Assembly (NCBI GenBank): GCA_019322805.1
Contig: JAHWIC010000001.1
Location: 1-64,000 of the forward strand
Direction: 5' to 3'
Length of the DNA: 64,000 nt
Source of the DNA: Candidatus Woesearchaeota archaeon
GTDB taxonomy: Archaea > Nanobdellota > Nanobdellia > Woesearchaeales > JAHWIC01
The position numbers were made by a program, and so were the translations under genes. The first letter of the stretch is position 1. Every line of letters starts with the position of its first letter. The notes under the pieces were generated by a model, which was not told where the DNA came from, made no database searches, and worked only from the letters and a program-made list of their open reading frames with translations. Shown piece after piece: positions 32,496 through 40,865 of this stretch.

Positions 32496-33326
32496 ATGAA
32501 ATTAATGGATTGGGTCAGGGAAGTAGAAGGAAAGGACAACAAAGGCAGAGAGAAATCTGTTATCAATATTCTAGAGAGAAATAAGATTGATTTTTACATT
32601 GAGAAATACGATTTTCTTACCGAACAAGGGGAAAACATAGTTATTGAGTTTGGCTCTGGAAAAAGGGAAATCCTTGTCACAACACACTTTGATGTTGTTA
32701 GTGGAAGCCCTGGTGCAAATGACAATGGCTCTTGCATTGCAATACTGATTGATGTCGCAAGGAAGCTGAAAAAGGCAAAGCTAAGGAACAAGGTAAAGGT
32801 AATTATCTTTGATCAGGAAGAGCCTGGATGTTTAGGTTCAAGGGCTTACATTAGAAGGCATGGTATGGACAATATAATCGGTGTTTACAACACAGAGCTT
32901 TGCGGAATGGGTGATGTTGTGGGTATATGGCCTGTTACTAAAGATGTTGAGGACAGCATTGCTTTAGCTGTTTTAAGAAATACAGTAAAAAGGCTTGGTT
33001 ATAAATTAGAGGAAGCTACTGAACTGCCTATATTCTTTGGTGACCATCGCTCTTTTAGAGAGCTTGGTTTTAAGGACGCTTTTTGCCTGTCAGTTGTTCC
33101 TGGTAAAGATGTTAAGGAAATAAGAAAGTTTGTAGAAATATCAAAACAGATGCTTTTGTTTAGAACTTTACTGGGTTTGATAATAAAACCATTAGCACCA
33201 AAGGTTCCATTTATGTTCCAGCTTTATCATTCCCATGAAGATAAAAGCAAATATTTGAATGAATCTGCTCTGCAGATGATGTCTGAGGTTATTTTTAATG
33301 CTGTTTTAGAATTGGATAATAAATAG
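32496..33326 (+). CDS. M28-like zinc peptidase
   Basis: The 276-residue protein shows the M28 aminopeptidase order of metal ligands: TTHFDVV (His and Asp near residues 66-68), PGANDNGSC (Asp near 76), FDQEEPGCLGSRAY (Glu pair near 109-110) and FFGDHRSFRE near 186. There is no signal peptide, so it may act in the cytoplasm on small peptides or acylated amino acids. It is co-transcribed with the adenylate-forming ligase, so a shared small-molecule pathway is possible. Confidence 0.78.
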   Translation: MKLMDWVREVEGKDNKGREKSVINILERNKIDFYIEKYDFLTEQGENIVIEFGSGKREILVTTHFDVVSGSPGANDNGSCIAILIDVARKLKKAKLRNKVKVIIFDQEEPGCLGSRAYIRRHGMDNIIGVYNTELCGMGDVVGIWPVTKDVEDSIALAVLRNTVKRLGYKLEEATELPIFFGDHRSFRELGFKDAFCLSVVPGKDVKEIRKFVEISKQMLLFRTLLGLIIKPLAPKVPFMFQLYHSHEDKSKYLNESALQMMSEVIFNAVLELDNK

Positions 33327-33370
33327 TTTAAGAACAATAAAAAAATCATCAATAAAAATAAAAAATAATA

Positions 33371-33499
33371 AATCTGAAAATTCCTTTCACAACCACGCTC
33401 AAGGAATTTTCATCCGCTTACTCTCCTTTAAGTCAGGGTATAAAGGAAGACAGCGGATGATTTTTGCTTTAATGTGGAGTATAAAGCAAAAATCAGATT
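33371..33499. repeat. Family I cloverleaf palindromic element, copy B (inverted)
   Basis: Copy B is in the opposite orientation. Outer stem aatctga (33371-33377) pairs with tcagatt (33493-33499). Arm 3 is gaaaattcctt/aaggaattttc (33376-33386 and 33401-33411). Arm 2 is catccgct/agcggatg (33411-33418 and 33452-33459), with inner tccttta/taaagga. Arm 1 is gatttttgcttta/taaagcaaaaatc (33459-33471 and 33482-33494). Arm 2 differs in sequence from copy A yet still pairs perfectly. Confidence 0.92.
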
Positions 33500-33542
33500 G
33501 TTGCCGAGTGAAACGAGCGCAACTAAGGAATCTCTGATTCCT
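33500..33542. repeat. Two-hairpin repeat next to copy B
   Basis: gttgccgagtgaaacgagcg and then caac, closing on GTTGC/GCAAC, is followed by aggaatc/gattcct around tct. The same order, gttgccgag then gagcgcaacta then a gga hairpin, occurs at 39570-39616. Confidence 0.65.
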
Positions 33543-33642
33543 GTTTATTTTTTGATATTGATTTTTTTAATGATCATTTTTCATTGATTTTTATCATTGA
33601 TTTGACAAAAACTTTAAATAGATTCTAATCAAGAATTAAAAT

Positions 33643-34017
33643 ATGCCAGAAAAAAGCCGCATAACAGAAGCTGGTTTTGTTATCAGCCTGATAGCCGGAA
33701 TGGTAATCCTGTTAGTAGCTGTTGTTGCCACTTATTTAACAAGAGGCATAATAGCAACATATGGAGCAATAATCAGTTTTTTTGCTTACTTTTTGTTAAT
33801 TTCTAATTATATAGCAGGTTTAATGATAGTGATTGGAAGCGTGCTGATAAAGCATGAAGACCATTCACTCGCAGGAAGCATAATTGTGCTTATAGTAAGC
33901 CTTGTTGGAGTAGTCTCTGGTATGGGCTTGTTTGTAGGGCCTGTGTGCGGGATTATTGGCGGAGTGGTTGGCTTGCGCGAGCACCAGCATCTGATTCTGC
34001 ACAAAAAGAAGTATTAG
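33643..34017 (+). CDS. Small polytopic membrane protein
   Basis: The 124-residue protein has about three hydrophobic segments: residues 11-30, 36-66 (probably a helical hairpin) and 75-112, with glycine-rich SGMGLFVGPVCGIIGGVVG. A short basic tail ends it. The pattern resembles small DUF-type four-helix proteins of unknown role. A TATA box at 33613-33620 gives a leaderless start. I cannot assign a function. Confidence 0.65.
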   Translation: MPEKSRITEAGFVISLIAGMVILLVAVVATYLTRGIIATYGAIISFFAYFLLISNYIAGLMIVIGSVLIKHEDHSLAGSIIVLIVSLVGVVSGMGLFVGPVCGIIGGVVGLREHQHLILHKKKY

Positions 34018-34066
34018 AATATTGTAGTTGGCTTTAAATATTAAGCTGTATTTCTCTCTTGAGAAT

Positions 34067-34663
34067 ATGTCAAAGATTGTGATGGCTGCAGAACTGCCTG
34101 AGGGGGCTGAATTCTTTAGTGATGAAGATAGTTGGCAGAGGATTTGCCGTATGGTTGATGTTGATTTCCTTGCTGATACAGTTGGAGCAAAAGGAGAAGA
34201 ATCCAGGATAGAGTGTTATGTGGTTATTAGGACAGGTTTGGAGAGATTTGCATATGCGCTGGAAGACAATGGTAAGGGCGGCAAGAAGGCAGATGTTCAT
34301 TCTATTAGCTCAGAAAGGCCCAAAGAAGGCGGAATATGCTATGGATCTACTGCAGTAGTCATTGAGACATACGGAGATAATGGATGGTACTACAGAGATG
34401 ATAGAAGCGGTAAATCCAATCCTTCTGTTTTGGTCAGGGTAAGAAATCTTTTTGATGATGTTCACAGGCATCTTAGAGAGCAAGTCCCTGTTTCAAGATT
34501 GGAATTGTGCATTGATAAAAGTATTGCAAACCGAGTCAGAGATATTGTGAGGCCTAATAGCGCTGAAGATGCATTCTACCTCAGAGGAGAGGATGCCTTC
34601 AAAGCAAGTTATAGGAAGCTCGTAAGGAAATCCCTTAGAAAGAACGAATTGGTTCTTACTTAA
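34067..34663 (+). CDS. Uncharacterised soluble protein
   Basis: From ATG 34067 (TATA box 34033-34040, leaderless) the product is 198 residues. It is soluble and acidic, with strands such as RIECYVVIRTGLERFAY and STAVVIETYGDNGWYYRDD, and a basic helical C-terminus. I do not recognise a family. It stands alone between membrane-protein genes; a divergent or convergent partner is not apparent. Confidence 0.5.
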   Translation: MSKIVMAAELPEGAEFFSDEDSWQRICRMVDVDFLADTVGAKGEESRIECYVVIRTGLERFAYALEDNGKGGKKADVHSISSERPKEGGICYGSTAVVIETYGDNGWYYRDDRSGKSNPSVLVRVRNLFDDVHRHLREQVPVSRLELCIDKSIANRVRDIVRPNSAEDAFYLRGEDAFKASYRKLVRKSLRKNELVLT

Positions 34664-34686
34664 TTAAAAATTAAAAAAATAATCAG

Positions 34687-34902
34687 TTATTTTTTCTTCT
34701 TTGCTTTAACCTTGCAGGTGCAGTACTCCTGTACTATTGGGCTCATTAAAGGGCAGCATATTATCGCCACAGATACAAGCAATGTTAACCACAACGCATT
34801 CAGAGCAGGTCTAACTGCATTTAATGCATTCAACAATACAGCAAAGAAACCCCATGTTGCTACAGCTGAGACCAAACAACAAACGCCGCATATTCTGCAC
34901 AT
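34687..34902 (-). CDS. Small cysteine-rich membrane protein
   Basis: The 71-residue protein starts MCRICGVCCL, has a hydrophobic stretch from about residue 10 to 53 (probably two helices) and ends EYCTCKVKAKKKK. Seven cysteines lie at both ends and within the second helix. A GAGGGGTGGGA ribosome binding site precedes the ATG, which supports translation. The function is unknown. Confidence 0.55.
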   Translation of the reverse strand: MCRICGVCCLVSAVATWGFFAVLLNALNAVRPALNALWLTLLVSVAIICCPLMSPIVQEYCTCKVKAKKKK

Positions 34903-34965
34903 AATCCCACCCCTCTTGGTTTTTTATTATTATTTTATTGAGTGTATTTAAATTTATTGGTTGTG

Positions 34966-36495
34966 ATGATTACGAATATTGAGATTAGATTTATATATGC
35001 GGGAATATTACTTCATTATATGACTGGGGATCTTGCAGAACGTATAGAAGCTAGTGGATGCCCTGTGCCGGAAGGGAATGAGCTCAGGGCTATTTCTAAA
35101 GATGCTAGAGAAGGGGCTGAAGACCTTTCAGATGATATAGAGGACCTTGGAGCTATTGCTGCAAAGGCGAGAAAATATAGCGAGGCTTCATCAGGAAAAA
35201 AGGAGAAAATCTCAAGAATTGAGGATTATCTTGAGGGTCCTCCTTGCAGGTTTTATAGGAGAAGTTCTGGCAAAAAGGGTGATGTGCCTGAAAATATTGC
35301 ATTCTCTTATACAGGTTTTTTTAATATAGTGGCTCGCAAGACCCTTGATCTTACAAGATATGAAGCTGATAGGTGTCTAGCCGGCGCTAGAGTAAAGGCT
35401 TTAGAGAGGAGTGATGTGCAAGACTGTATCAGGCCTGTAGATGGTGCTGTGAAGAGAGTAGCAACACAGAATGAAGTTAGGTCTAAAGGGAGTGTAAAGA
35501 GGGTCATAAAACTTGAAGTCATTGACCCTGAAAACCTGGAAGGGGTATTAGAGGGCGTTATTATATCTTCCAGAGCAGCGCTGAAGATAAAAGCCACACA
35601 ATCAGAGTTTATCAGTGTTGTTGATTATCTAAGACAGAACCATCCAAACCTATTCCGCAGATTAAATGGTAGGTATGTAAATGAAAGGGCAATTGAAATC
35701 GGGAAAAAACTTGTTGAAGAGGGAGTTATCCCAAAGATAGGGAAAAGGCTTGGAAATGCCTGGTATTATTTTAGAAGGGATTTTGACGCAATGGAAAGTA
35801 TTGACAAATTTGTTTCTGAGAATTATGTCACCTTTTATTCAGTAGTTATGAAAGTTGTTGCTGAGGACCTTGGGCTTAGTGAAAGGGAATTAAGCAGTAA
35901 AACAAGCATTCTGAAGAGGAGGTACATGGAAAGACCTGAGTTTGACGGGTATCTTGAGCGTAGAGGACAACTCTATGTGCGCTATGGCGAAAAACAAAAG
36001 GTTGAGGGGATGGTAAGGCAGCTGGTGAGGGGCCCTCCAAAACGTTTTGTCAGGGTATTGTATGCTATCTGGGACTATAAGGAAGCAAGAGGTTATGCAG
36101 CGGAGTTAGCTCGACAGGTTAAAGACCAAGTAGACTTAGAGGTTGGATTTCTGGACCTTTCAAAAGAAGAGAAAATTGAGGAATTAGCAGATAAAATGAT
36201 GTTTGGGCCCATGGAACCAATAAGATATGATTTTGCAATAATCAATTTAGGAGAAAATGATGAGCAGGCAGAAGATGCTTACTTTTTTGCAGATGCCTGC
36301 GCTATTGCCATGGACCATACTGCATTAATCGCGGAATGCAGTAATTGTCGTGACAGAAAAGCAGAAGCAAGTGATCATTTTAAGGAGTTTTATATCACAG
36401 CCCTAACTGCGGGACGCAGTGCTGGCAGCGCCGTAGTTAACGGAAGAGCAAGTTTTGTAAAAATACTGGCAGATTGGGACGTTCTTTCCAATTAG
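34966..36495 (+). CDS. Large uncharacterised soluble protein
   Basis: From ATG 34966 the product is 509 residues (an ATG at 35020 would remove 18). It has no membrane segment beyond a weak N-terminal hydrophobic patch. The middle part (about 220-400) is helical and basic and contains repeated aromatic/Arg motifs such as NAWYYFRRDFDAME and GQLYVRYGEKQK, which may be DNA- or RNA-binding. The last 100 residues are acidic, with CSNCRD. I recognise no family. Its stop overlaps the convergent membrane gene by four bases. Confidence 0.5.
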   Translation: MITNIEIRFIYAGILLHYMTGDLAERIEASGCPVPEGNELRAISKDAREGAEDLSDDIEDLGAIAAKARKYSEASSGKKEKISRIEDYLEGPPCRFYRRSSGKKGDVPENIAFSYTGFFNIVARKTLDLTRYEADRCLAGARVKALERSDVQDCIRPVDGAVKRVATQNEVRSKGSVKRVIKLEVIDPENLEGVLEGVIISSRAALKIKATQSEFISVVDYLRQNHPNLFRRLNGRYVNERAIEIGKKLVEEGVIPKIGKRLGNAWYYFRRDFDAMESIDKFVSENYVTFYSVVMKVVAEDLGLSERELSSKTSILKRRYMERPEFDGYLERRGQLYVRYGEKQKVEGMVRQLVRGPPKRFVRVLYAIWDYKEARGYAAELARQVKDQVDLEVGFLDLSKEEKIEELADKMMFGPMEPIRYDFAIINLGENDEQAEDAYFFADACAIAMDHTALIAECSNCRDRKAEASDHFKEFYITALTAGRSAGSAVVNGRASFVKILADWDVLSN

Positions 36496-36788
36496 TTTCC
36501 TAAATTATAAGTAGGCCTGGCTAATATCTTGCCTTCAATATCCCTGCAATAACAATAAGCCAGCCCTTGATCATAATGGTATTCCAGCTCAAATCGTGTT
36601 GCTCCATTAACATTAGCACAGAAATTATTGCAGGAGTCTGCTTCATTCCTGCGGGTTATTGTTTTTTCAACAATGCTGGGCAATATGAGAAAGTTCCAGA
36701 TAAAGGTCAGGAGCACGACAACTAGAATTAATAATGCAAACAATGATTTCCTTTCCTCCTGTTTTCTGACCCTCTCTTCTAGATTCAT
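36492..36788 (-). CDS. Small single-pass membrane protein
   Basis: The 98-residue protein has a charged N-terminus (NLEERVRKQEERK), one helix at about residues 16-38 and an extracytoplasmic part with four cysteines (SCNNFCANV and AYCYCRD) around a FELEYHYDQG strand. Topology is N-in, C-out. No family is recognised. The four-Cys exterior echoes other small membrane proteins in this window. Confidence 0.55.
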   Translation of the reverse strand: MNLEERVRKQEERKSLFALLILVVVLLTFIWNFLILPSIVEKTITRRNEADSCNNFCANVNGATRFELEYHYDQGLAYCYCRDIEGKILARPTYNLGN

Positions 36789-36838
36789 TATACCTGCTCT
36801 GAAAATTAGTATATTTAAGCTTTATGATAATAAAAAAA

Positions 36839-37267
36839 TTAAGAAGTGATATCTATTACCTTTATCTTAAAGTTAAGGGTTTTTCCAGCTAATGGGTGAT
36901 TTAAATCAATTGTTATATCCTTATCTGTTACTTCCTTTATTCTTGCTGGAATCTGCACTCCTTCCTTTGTTTTCATCAGCATCATCATTCCTGGTTTTGG
37001 CTCTTGATCCTTAGGCAGAACGGTCCTTGGTATTTTCTTCACTAACTCTGGCCTAAGAATTCCATAAGCTTCTTCTGGTTTTAGTTTTATTTTCTTTTCA
37101 TCTCCTTTATTCATCCCAAGGATAGCATTCTCAAAGCCAGGTATCACTTTTTTAGCTCCAACCTCAAACTCTATTGGTGCTTTTCCTTCTGACGTATCAA
37201 AGACAGTGCCATCGTCTAGTGTTCCTTTGTAATTAACCTTTACCTTATCTCCATTTTTTACCGGCAT
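36839..37267 (-). CDS. FKBP-type peptidyl-prolyl isomerase, SlyD-like
   Basis: The 142-residue protein catalyses cis-trans isomerisation of prolyl bonds and probably acts as a chaperone. VKVNYKGTLDDGTVFDTS at residues 8-25 and PGFENAILGMNKGDEKK near 43-60 are the FKBP core. The insert-in-flap region PEEAYGILRPELVKKIPR is present, and DLNHPLAGKTLNF near 121-133 closes the fold, as in archaeal FKBP16-18 types. There is no metal-binding His tail as in bacterial SlyD. Confidence 0.92.
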   Translation of the reverse strand: MPVKNGDKVKVNYKGTLDDGTVFDTSEGKAPIEFEVGAKKVIPGFENAILGMNKGDEKKIKLKPEEAYGILRPELVKKIPRTVLPKDQEPKPGMMMLMKTKEGVQIPARIKEVTDKDITIDLNHPLAGKTLNFKIKVIDITS

Positions 37268-37343
37268 ATATATCAGCTCCTTTAAAGTTTTAAGATTAAC
37301 GGATATAGGAGGTTATTTAAGTGTTTGGGTTTTACTATTTTAT

Positions 37344-37520
37344 ATGAAGCCGATAAGCAAAGAGAATAACAGGAAAACTTACATCGTTAACTTGTCGCTT
37401 GCCTTGATGTTTTTGTCTGTTTATGTCTGGAAAGAGCAAAGCGTATTCCTTGTAGTTGCTGTTGCGTTTATAGCTCTGGCTTTATGGAGAAAGCATGTGC
37501 TGGATAAGATTTTGGTGTAA
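37344..37520 (+). CDS. 58-residue two-helix membrane protein
   Basis: ATG 37344 to TAA 37520 encodes 58 residues: a basic start (MKPISKENNRKTY), a hydrophobic segment near residues 13-28, a short charged turn (WKEQS) and a second hydrophobic segment near 34-47, then WRKHVLDKILV. The positive-inside pattern fits a membrane hairpin with both ends in the cytoplasm. There is no recognised family. Codon use and the absence of rare interruptions make it a plausible small gene, but it is short. Confidence 0.45.
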   Translation: MKPISKENNRKTYIVNLSLALMFLSVYVWKEQSVFLVVAVAFIALALWRKHVLDKILV

Positions 37521-37591
37521 ATATATTTATGTTTAAGAAGTGATAAATTAACTTTTTAAATACCTTTATCTTCCCCTTTTCTGGTGTTTAG

Positions 37592-38332
37592 ATGGAAGTT
37601 TCTGTAATAGCTTCTGGCAGTAATGGCAACTGCTGTCTGGTCCAGAAAAAAGATGTCTCTATTCTGATTGATGCTGGCAAAAGCGGCAGAGAGATAGAAC
37701 ACCGCTTGGACAGGCTTGGTAAAAGCATAGAGAATATTGATGCAATAGTTCTCACTCATTCACATCAGGACCATGTGACCGGAGCTGGTGTTTTATCAAG
37801 AAGGTATGGAATCCCTATTTATATGACAAAAGATGTTTATAATCATGTTGTAGGAAGGATTGGTGATGTGGATATGAAATTTTTTCCAATTAATAAGCAA
37901 TTTAAGATCAAGGAGCTTCCAATTAAGCCAATACGCACTTCCCACAGTGTTAGCTCATGCGGTTTTGTTATTGATAAGTTTGGGTTGTTTACAGATACTG
38001 GGGTTGTTACCCAGGAAATGGAGGATGCTCTTCCAAAGCTAAGGTGTGTCTTAATCGAATCAAATCATGATATTGATATGTTGATTAACGGGCCTTATCC
38101 AACGTACCTTAAGAAATGGATATTATCAGATGAAGGGCATTTAAGTAATGTAGTTGCAAGCTCTCTTATTGAATCAAGAGGGAAGGATCTAAGCCTGGCT
38201 TTGCTTGCCCATTTATCTGGCAATAACAATACACCTGAGCTTGCGAAGAGAACATTTGAGATACTGGTTAACAGGGATATAGAATATGCTGTCTGCTCAA
38301 GGGAAAGAGAAACCGGCAATTTTATAATTTGA
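37592..38332 (+). CDS. Metallo-beta-lactamase fold hydrolase
   Basis: The 246-residue protein has the MBL motif THSHQDHVTGAG near residues 53-64, the second His in RTSHSVSSCGF near 116, and DTGVVT near 137, followed by ESNHDIDML and an LSNVVASSL segment with a preceding His. The N-terminus SVIASGSNGNCCLVQ is typical of the YycJ/WalJ-like branch, which includes nucleic-acid 5' exonuclease-like proteins. A TATA box at 37555-37562 serves it. The exact substrate is unknown. Confidence 0.85.
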   Translation: MEVSVIASGSNGNCCLVQKKDVSILIDAGKSGREIEHRLDRLGKSIENIDAIVLTHSHQDHVTGAGVLSRRYGIPIYMTKDVYNHVVGRIGDVDMKFFPINKQFKIKELPIKPIRTSHSVSSCGFVIDKFGLFTDTGVVTQEMEDALPKLRCVLIESNHDIDMLINGPYPTYLKKWILSDEGHLSNVVASSLIESRGKDLSLALLAHLSGNNNTPELAKRTFEILVNRDIEYAVCSRERETGNFII

Positions 38333-38382
38333 TTGATATGCACACAAATCTTTAAATACCCCCTATTGAACCCTAGTTTACC

Positions 38383-38586
38383 ATGGCAAAACTACATACA
38401 AGGCTTAAAAGGAAGCTAAGGATGAAGATAAATAGAAGGAGGAATAGAGCACCAAGACCCAAGACATTTAAGAGTGAAGAGGCTGCAAAGAGATACGCAG
38501 AAGCTAAAGGGATAAAGGACTATAAACTGGTTAACATAAGAAGTTCAAGCTCAAAAAGAAAAAAATTAAAGATTGTTGGAGGATGA
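38383..38586 (+). CDS. Small basic protein, probably RNA- or ribosome-bound
   Basis: The 67-residue protein is extremely basic at both ends ([15 protein letters not shown] and [12 protein letters not shown]) around a small helix ([18 protein letters not shown]). It looks like a ribosome-associated or RNA-binding protein. No named ribosomal family is certain. Its stop overlaps the ATG of the cold-shock gene (ATGA), so the two are translated together. A TATA box at 38351-38358 gives a leaderless start. Confidence 0.6.
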   Translation: MAKLHTRLKRKLRMKINRRRNRAPRPKTFKSEEAAKRYAEAKGIKDYKLVNIRSSSSKRKKLKIVGG

Positions 38587-38783
38587 AGATGGAAGGAACA
38601 GTTAAATGGTTTAATAGGAAAAAAGGATATGGATTTATTGCAGGAGAGGATGGAAAAGAGTACTTTGTGCATAGATCACAGGTACCAGAAGGTACAGTTC
38701 TGAATGAGAATGACAAAGTAACTTTTGAGCCTGCTGAATCTGAGAAAGGGCCTCAAGCCCAAAAGGTTGCTTTAGCTAAGTAA
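38583..38783 (+). CDS. cspA: Cold-shock domain protein
   Basis: The 66-residue protein is a complete cold-shock domain and binds single-stranded RNA or DNA. The RNP1 motif reads KGYGFIAG and RNP2 reads YFVHRSQV, with [11 protein letters not shown] at the front. The domain is common in bacteria and patchy in archaea, so bacterial origin is likely. ATG 38583 overlaps the previous stop; ATG 38589 two codons later is possible. It lies next to an RsuA-type gene, also bacterial in character. Confidence 0.92.
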   Translation: MKMEGTVKWFNRKKGYGFIAGEDGKEYFVHRSQVPEGTVLNENDKVTFEPAESEKGPQAQKVALAK

Positions 38784-38863
38784 GGCTGGAATTCTTTTAT
38801 TTTTTATATTGAAATAGAGTTTTAGTAGTTAAATTTATATTAGTTAATTTATCATCTCTTCCC

Positions 38864-39547
38864 ATGCACAGGGTTCAAAAATTACTAAGCAATTACGGCT
38901 ATTGTTCCAGAAGAAAGGCTGAAGAATTAATAAAACAGGGAAGAGTAAAAGTAAACAATAAAATAATAACTATTGGAGACAAAGCAAAAGAGACTGATGA
39001 TATATATGTTAACGACGAACTTGTTAAAAAACAACAAAAGGTTTACCTAATGTTTAACAAGCCGTTAGGCTGTGTTACTGCAGTAAAAGACCCTATATTT
39101 GATACAGTCATGGATTATGTCAAGGTAAAGGAAAGGGTTTTTCCAATCGGAAGGCTGGATTACAACACATCTGGGTTATTGCTGTTCACAAATGATGGAG
39201 ATTTTGCAAATAATGTTATGCATCCCAGGTATGAGATTAAGAAGACCTACTTAGTAGGACTAAGGGATAAGATTACAGATAAGCAAATCAAGCAGATCGA
39301 GAAAGGGGTAATGCTTGAAGATGGAAAAACATCTCCAGCAAATGTAAAGAAACAGAATCCAAACTTAATTGAAATAACAATTCATGAAGGAAAGAACAAG
39401 ATTATAAGGAGGATACTAAAAAAAATAGATTTAAAGATAAGGTTCCTAAAGAGGATAAGGATTGGAAAGCTGGAGCTTAAAGACCTAAAAGAAGGAAAAT
39501 ACAGATTTCTAACAGAGAAAGATAAAGAAAAAATCTTCGCTCTCTAA
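38864..39547 (+). CDS. RsuA/RluB/E/F-type pseudouridine synthase with S4 domain
   Basis: The 227-residue protein has an N-terminal S4 RNA-binding domain (RVQKLLSNYGYCSRRKAEELI, residues 2-22) and a pseudouridine synthase domain with the catalytic Asp in RLDYNTSGLLLFTND near residues 98-112. It would modify one uridine in rRNA. This family is chiefly bacterial; archaea normally use other synthases and box H/ACA guides, so horizontal transfer is likely. A TATA box at 38834-38840 sits 25 bases upstream, showing adaptation to archaeal transcription. Confidence 0.9.
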   Translation: MHRVQKLLSNYGYCSRRKAEELIKQGRVKVNNKIITIGDKAKETDDIYVNDELVKKQQKVYLMFNKPLGCVTAVKDPIFDTVMDYVKVKERVFPIGRLDYNTSGLLLFTNDGDFANNVMHPRYEIKKTYLVGLRDKITDKQIKQIEKGVMLEDGKTSPANVKKQNPNLIEITIHEGKNKIIRRILKKIDLKIRFLKRIRIGKLELKDLKEGKYRFLTEKDKEKIFAL

Positions 39548-39562
39548 AAAACAGATTCAGAT

Positions 39563-39681
39563 GGGGGTGGTTGCCGAGGCGTAGCCGAGCGCAACTAGGA
39601 AAATTTTTAATTTTCCGTGGGGAACAGCTGTAAAACATGAACAGCTGTAAAACATGAAGAGCAAGAAGCCTGTATTCCCCC
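39563..39681. repeat. Branched palindrome with a 17-bp tandem duplication
   Basis: ggggg (39563-39567) can pair with ccccc (39677-39681). Inside are gttgc/gcaac (39570-39595) with ggc/gcc at its top and ggaaaatt/aattttcc (39598-39605 and 39609-39616). Then aacagctgtaaaacatg is repeated in perfect tandem at 39623-39639 and 39640-39656. The first two hairpins match the order at 33500-33542. Confidence 0.7.
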
Positions 39682-39740
39682 TAATTATTTTTAATTATTG
39701 ATTTTTTCTATTGGTTAAAAAATATTAAGAAAAAAATAAA

Positions 39741-40118
39741 TTAAAAAATAACCGCAATAAGCGTCCAAACAGCCAGTCCAACCCAGATAACCAAGGCTAA
39801 CCAGTCTTTCTTAAGCATATTCTTTCCCATCAGCGTCTTTCCCAGGTCAATTACAAGATCTGAGTGTGGAACCAAGCTCACCCCCAATACAAGCGCTGTT
39901 AAGAAGATTACAGCTGCTACCTGGGTTATGCTCAACACAGGAAAGATGTAGGTTGCTAGGATTGCTATTAAGACCAGATAAGCTATTGTTGTAAATGTCT
40001 GGTGCTTAAGTATTTTCTTGGCTTGTTTCCTCAAAATCTTAGGATTAACCACAGCCATTATCATCTTAATCAGAACAAGAACTGCAAATATAGCTGCTAT
40101 TGTATCTATTGGATTCAT
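39741..40118 (-). CDS. Small membrane protein with four helices
   Basis: The 125-residue protein has about four hydrophobic segments (residues 5-25, 41-62, 64-84 and 105-124) and a basic loop KILRKQAKKILKHQ between the first two. Loops are short. No conserved catalytic motif is visible and no family is recognised. Next to it are two more small membrane proteins on the same strand, followed by the ion-channel genes. Confidence 0.6.
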   Translation of the reverse strand: MNPIDTIAAIFAVLVLIKMIMAVVNPKILRKQAKKILKHQTFTTIAYLVLIAILATYIFPVLSITQVAAVIFLTALVLGVSLVPHSDLVIDLGKTLMGKNMLKKDWLALVIWVGLAVWTLIAVIF

Positions 40119-40175
40119 TTCATACCACCTCCCTTTTTAATATTGTAGCTATTCTTTCTGGTTTTTTAAATCTTT

Positions 40176-40565
40176 CTATAATAAAGGGCTTAGGTAATAG
40201 CTTATTAGTGTGCTCAAGGCTCCAAGGGATATGCCTTTGGCTATTTCTTTATTCTTAAGCTTGAGATAAGATAAAGAAAATATCATGCAAATCCATAACA
40301 TACTTGCAAAAATCGTATATATAAAATCCTTATAGAAAACTGTGCTAAAAACAGCAAGGATAAGTCCCCTGGCAATGTGAAGATTAGATTTTCTTATTAT
40401 TTTAGATAAGATGAACAAAACAAAAGCGGCTATTAATAATTGGTAGATAAAAAGAGGGTATCTGGATCTGATAACAGTTGCTCTGGCAATTATAACCATG
40501 TAAAAGGGAATACCTCCTAGAGCTACTATGTCCCGAGCAATTTCCTTTTTCCAGTTTTTTTGCAT
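40176..40565 (-). CDS. Small membrane protein with about five helices
   Basis: The 129-residue protein is strongly hydrophobic, with about four or five short helices and a few charged turn residues (ARATVIRSRYP, SKIIRKSNLH). No motif is recognised. It is separated by six bases from the next membrane gene, so they are likely co-transcribed. Confidence 0.6.
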   Translation of the reverse strand: MQKNWKKEIARDIVALGGIPFYMVIIARATVIRSRYPLFIYQLLIAAFVLFILSKIIRKSNLHIARGLILAVFSTVFYKDFIYTIFASMLWICMIFSLSYLKLKNKEIAKGISLGALSTLISYYLSPLL

Positions 40566-40571
40566 TATGAT

Positions 40572-40814
40572 TCAGTATAAGCAGCTTTTTTTATTTTGAT
40601 TATTTAGATTATTGTATGTTGCTTTATGATGGAAGATTACCCAAAGAGTCCCAACTGCAAATAAAAGTAAGATAAGGATAACGAACAGTATTTTGTGAAT
40701 CTCGTGCAGCACAAACTCTTCTTCAAAAAGCAAAAATACTATACCAAAGAACAACAGTACAAAGACAACTGAAACAATGAAATAGTGCCTGCGCCTTTTT
40801 TTCCTGTTTTTCAT
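40572..40814 (-). CDS. Small two-helix membrane protein
   Basis: From ATG 40814 the protein has 80 residues. A basic N-terminus (MKNRKKRRRHY) precedes two helices (about 10-29 and 40-60) separated by EEEFVLHEIHK, ending in an Asn/Lys-rich tail. This is a membrane hairpin with a positive cytoplasmic face. The function is unknown. It overlaps no neighbour and lies 51 bases from the RCK gene cluster. Confidence 0.55.
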   Translation of the reverse strand: MKNRKKRRRHYFIVSVVFVLLFFGIVFLLFEEEFVLHEIHKILFVILILLLFAVGTLWVIFHHKATYNNLNNQNKKSCLY

Positions 40815-40865
40815 GAACAATTATATTGGTTTTTAAATATTTAAACTTTGCTGAAAATAAAACTC

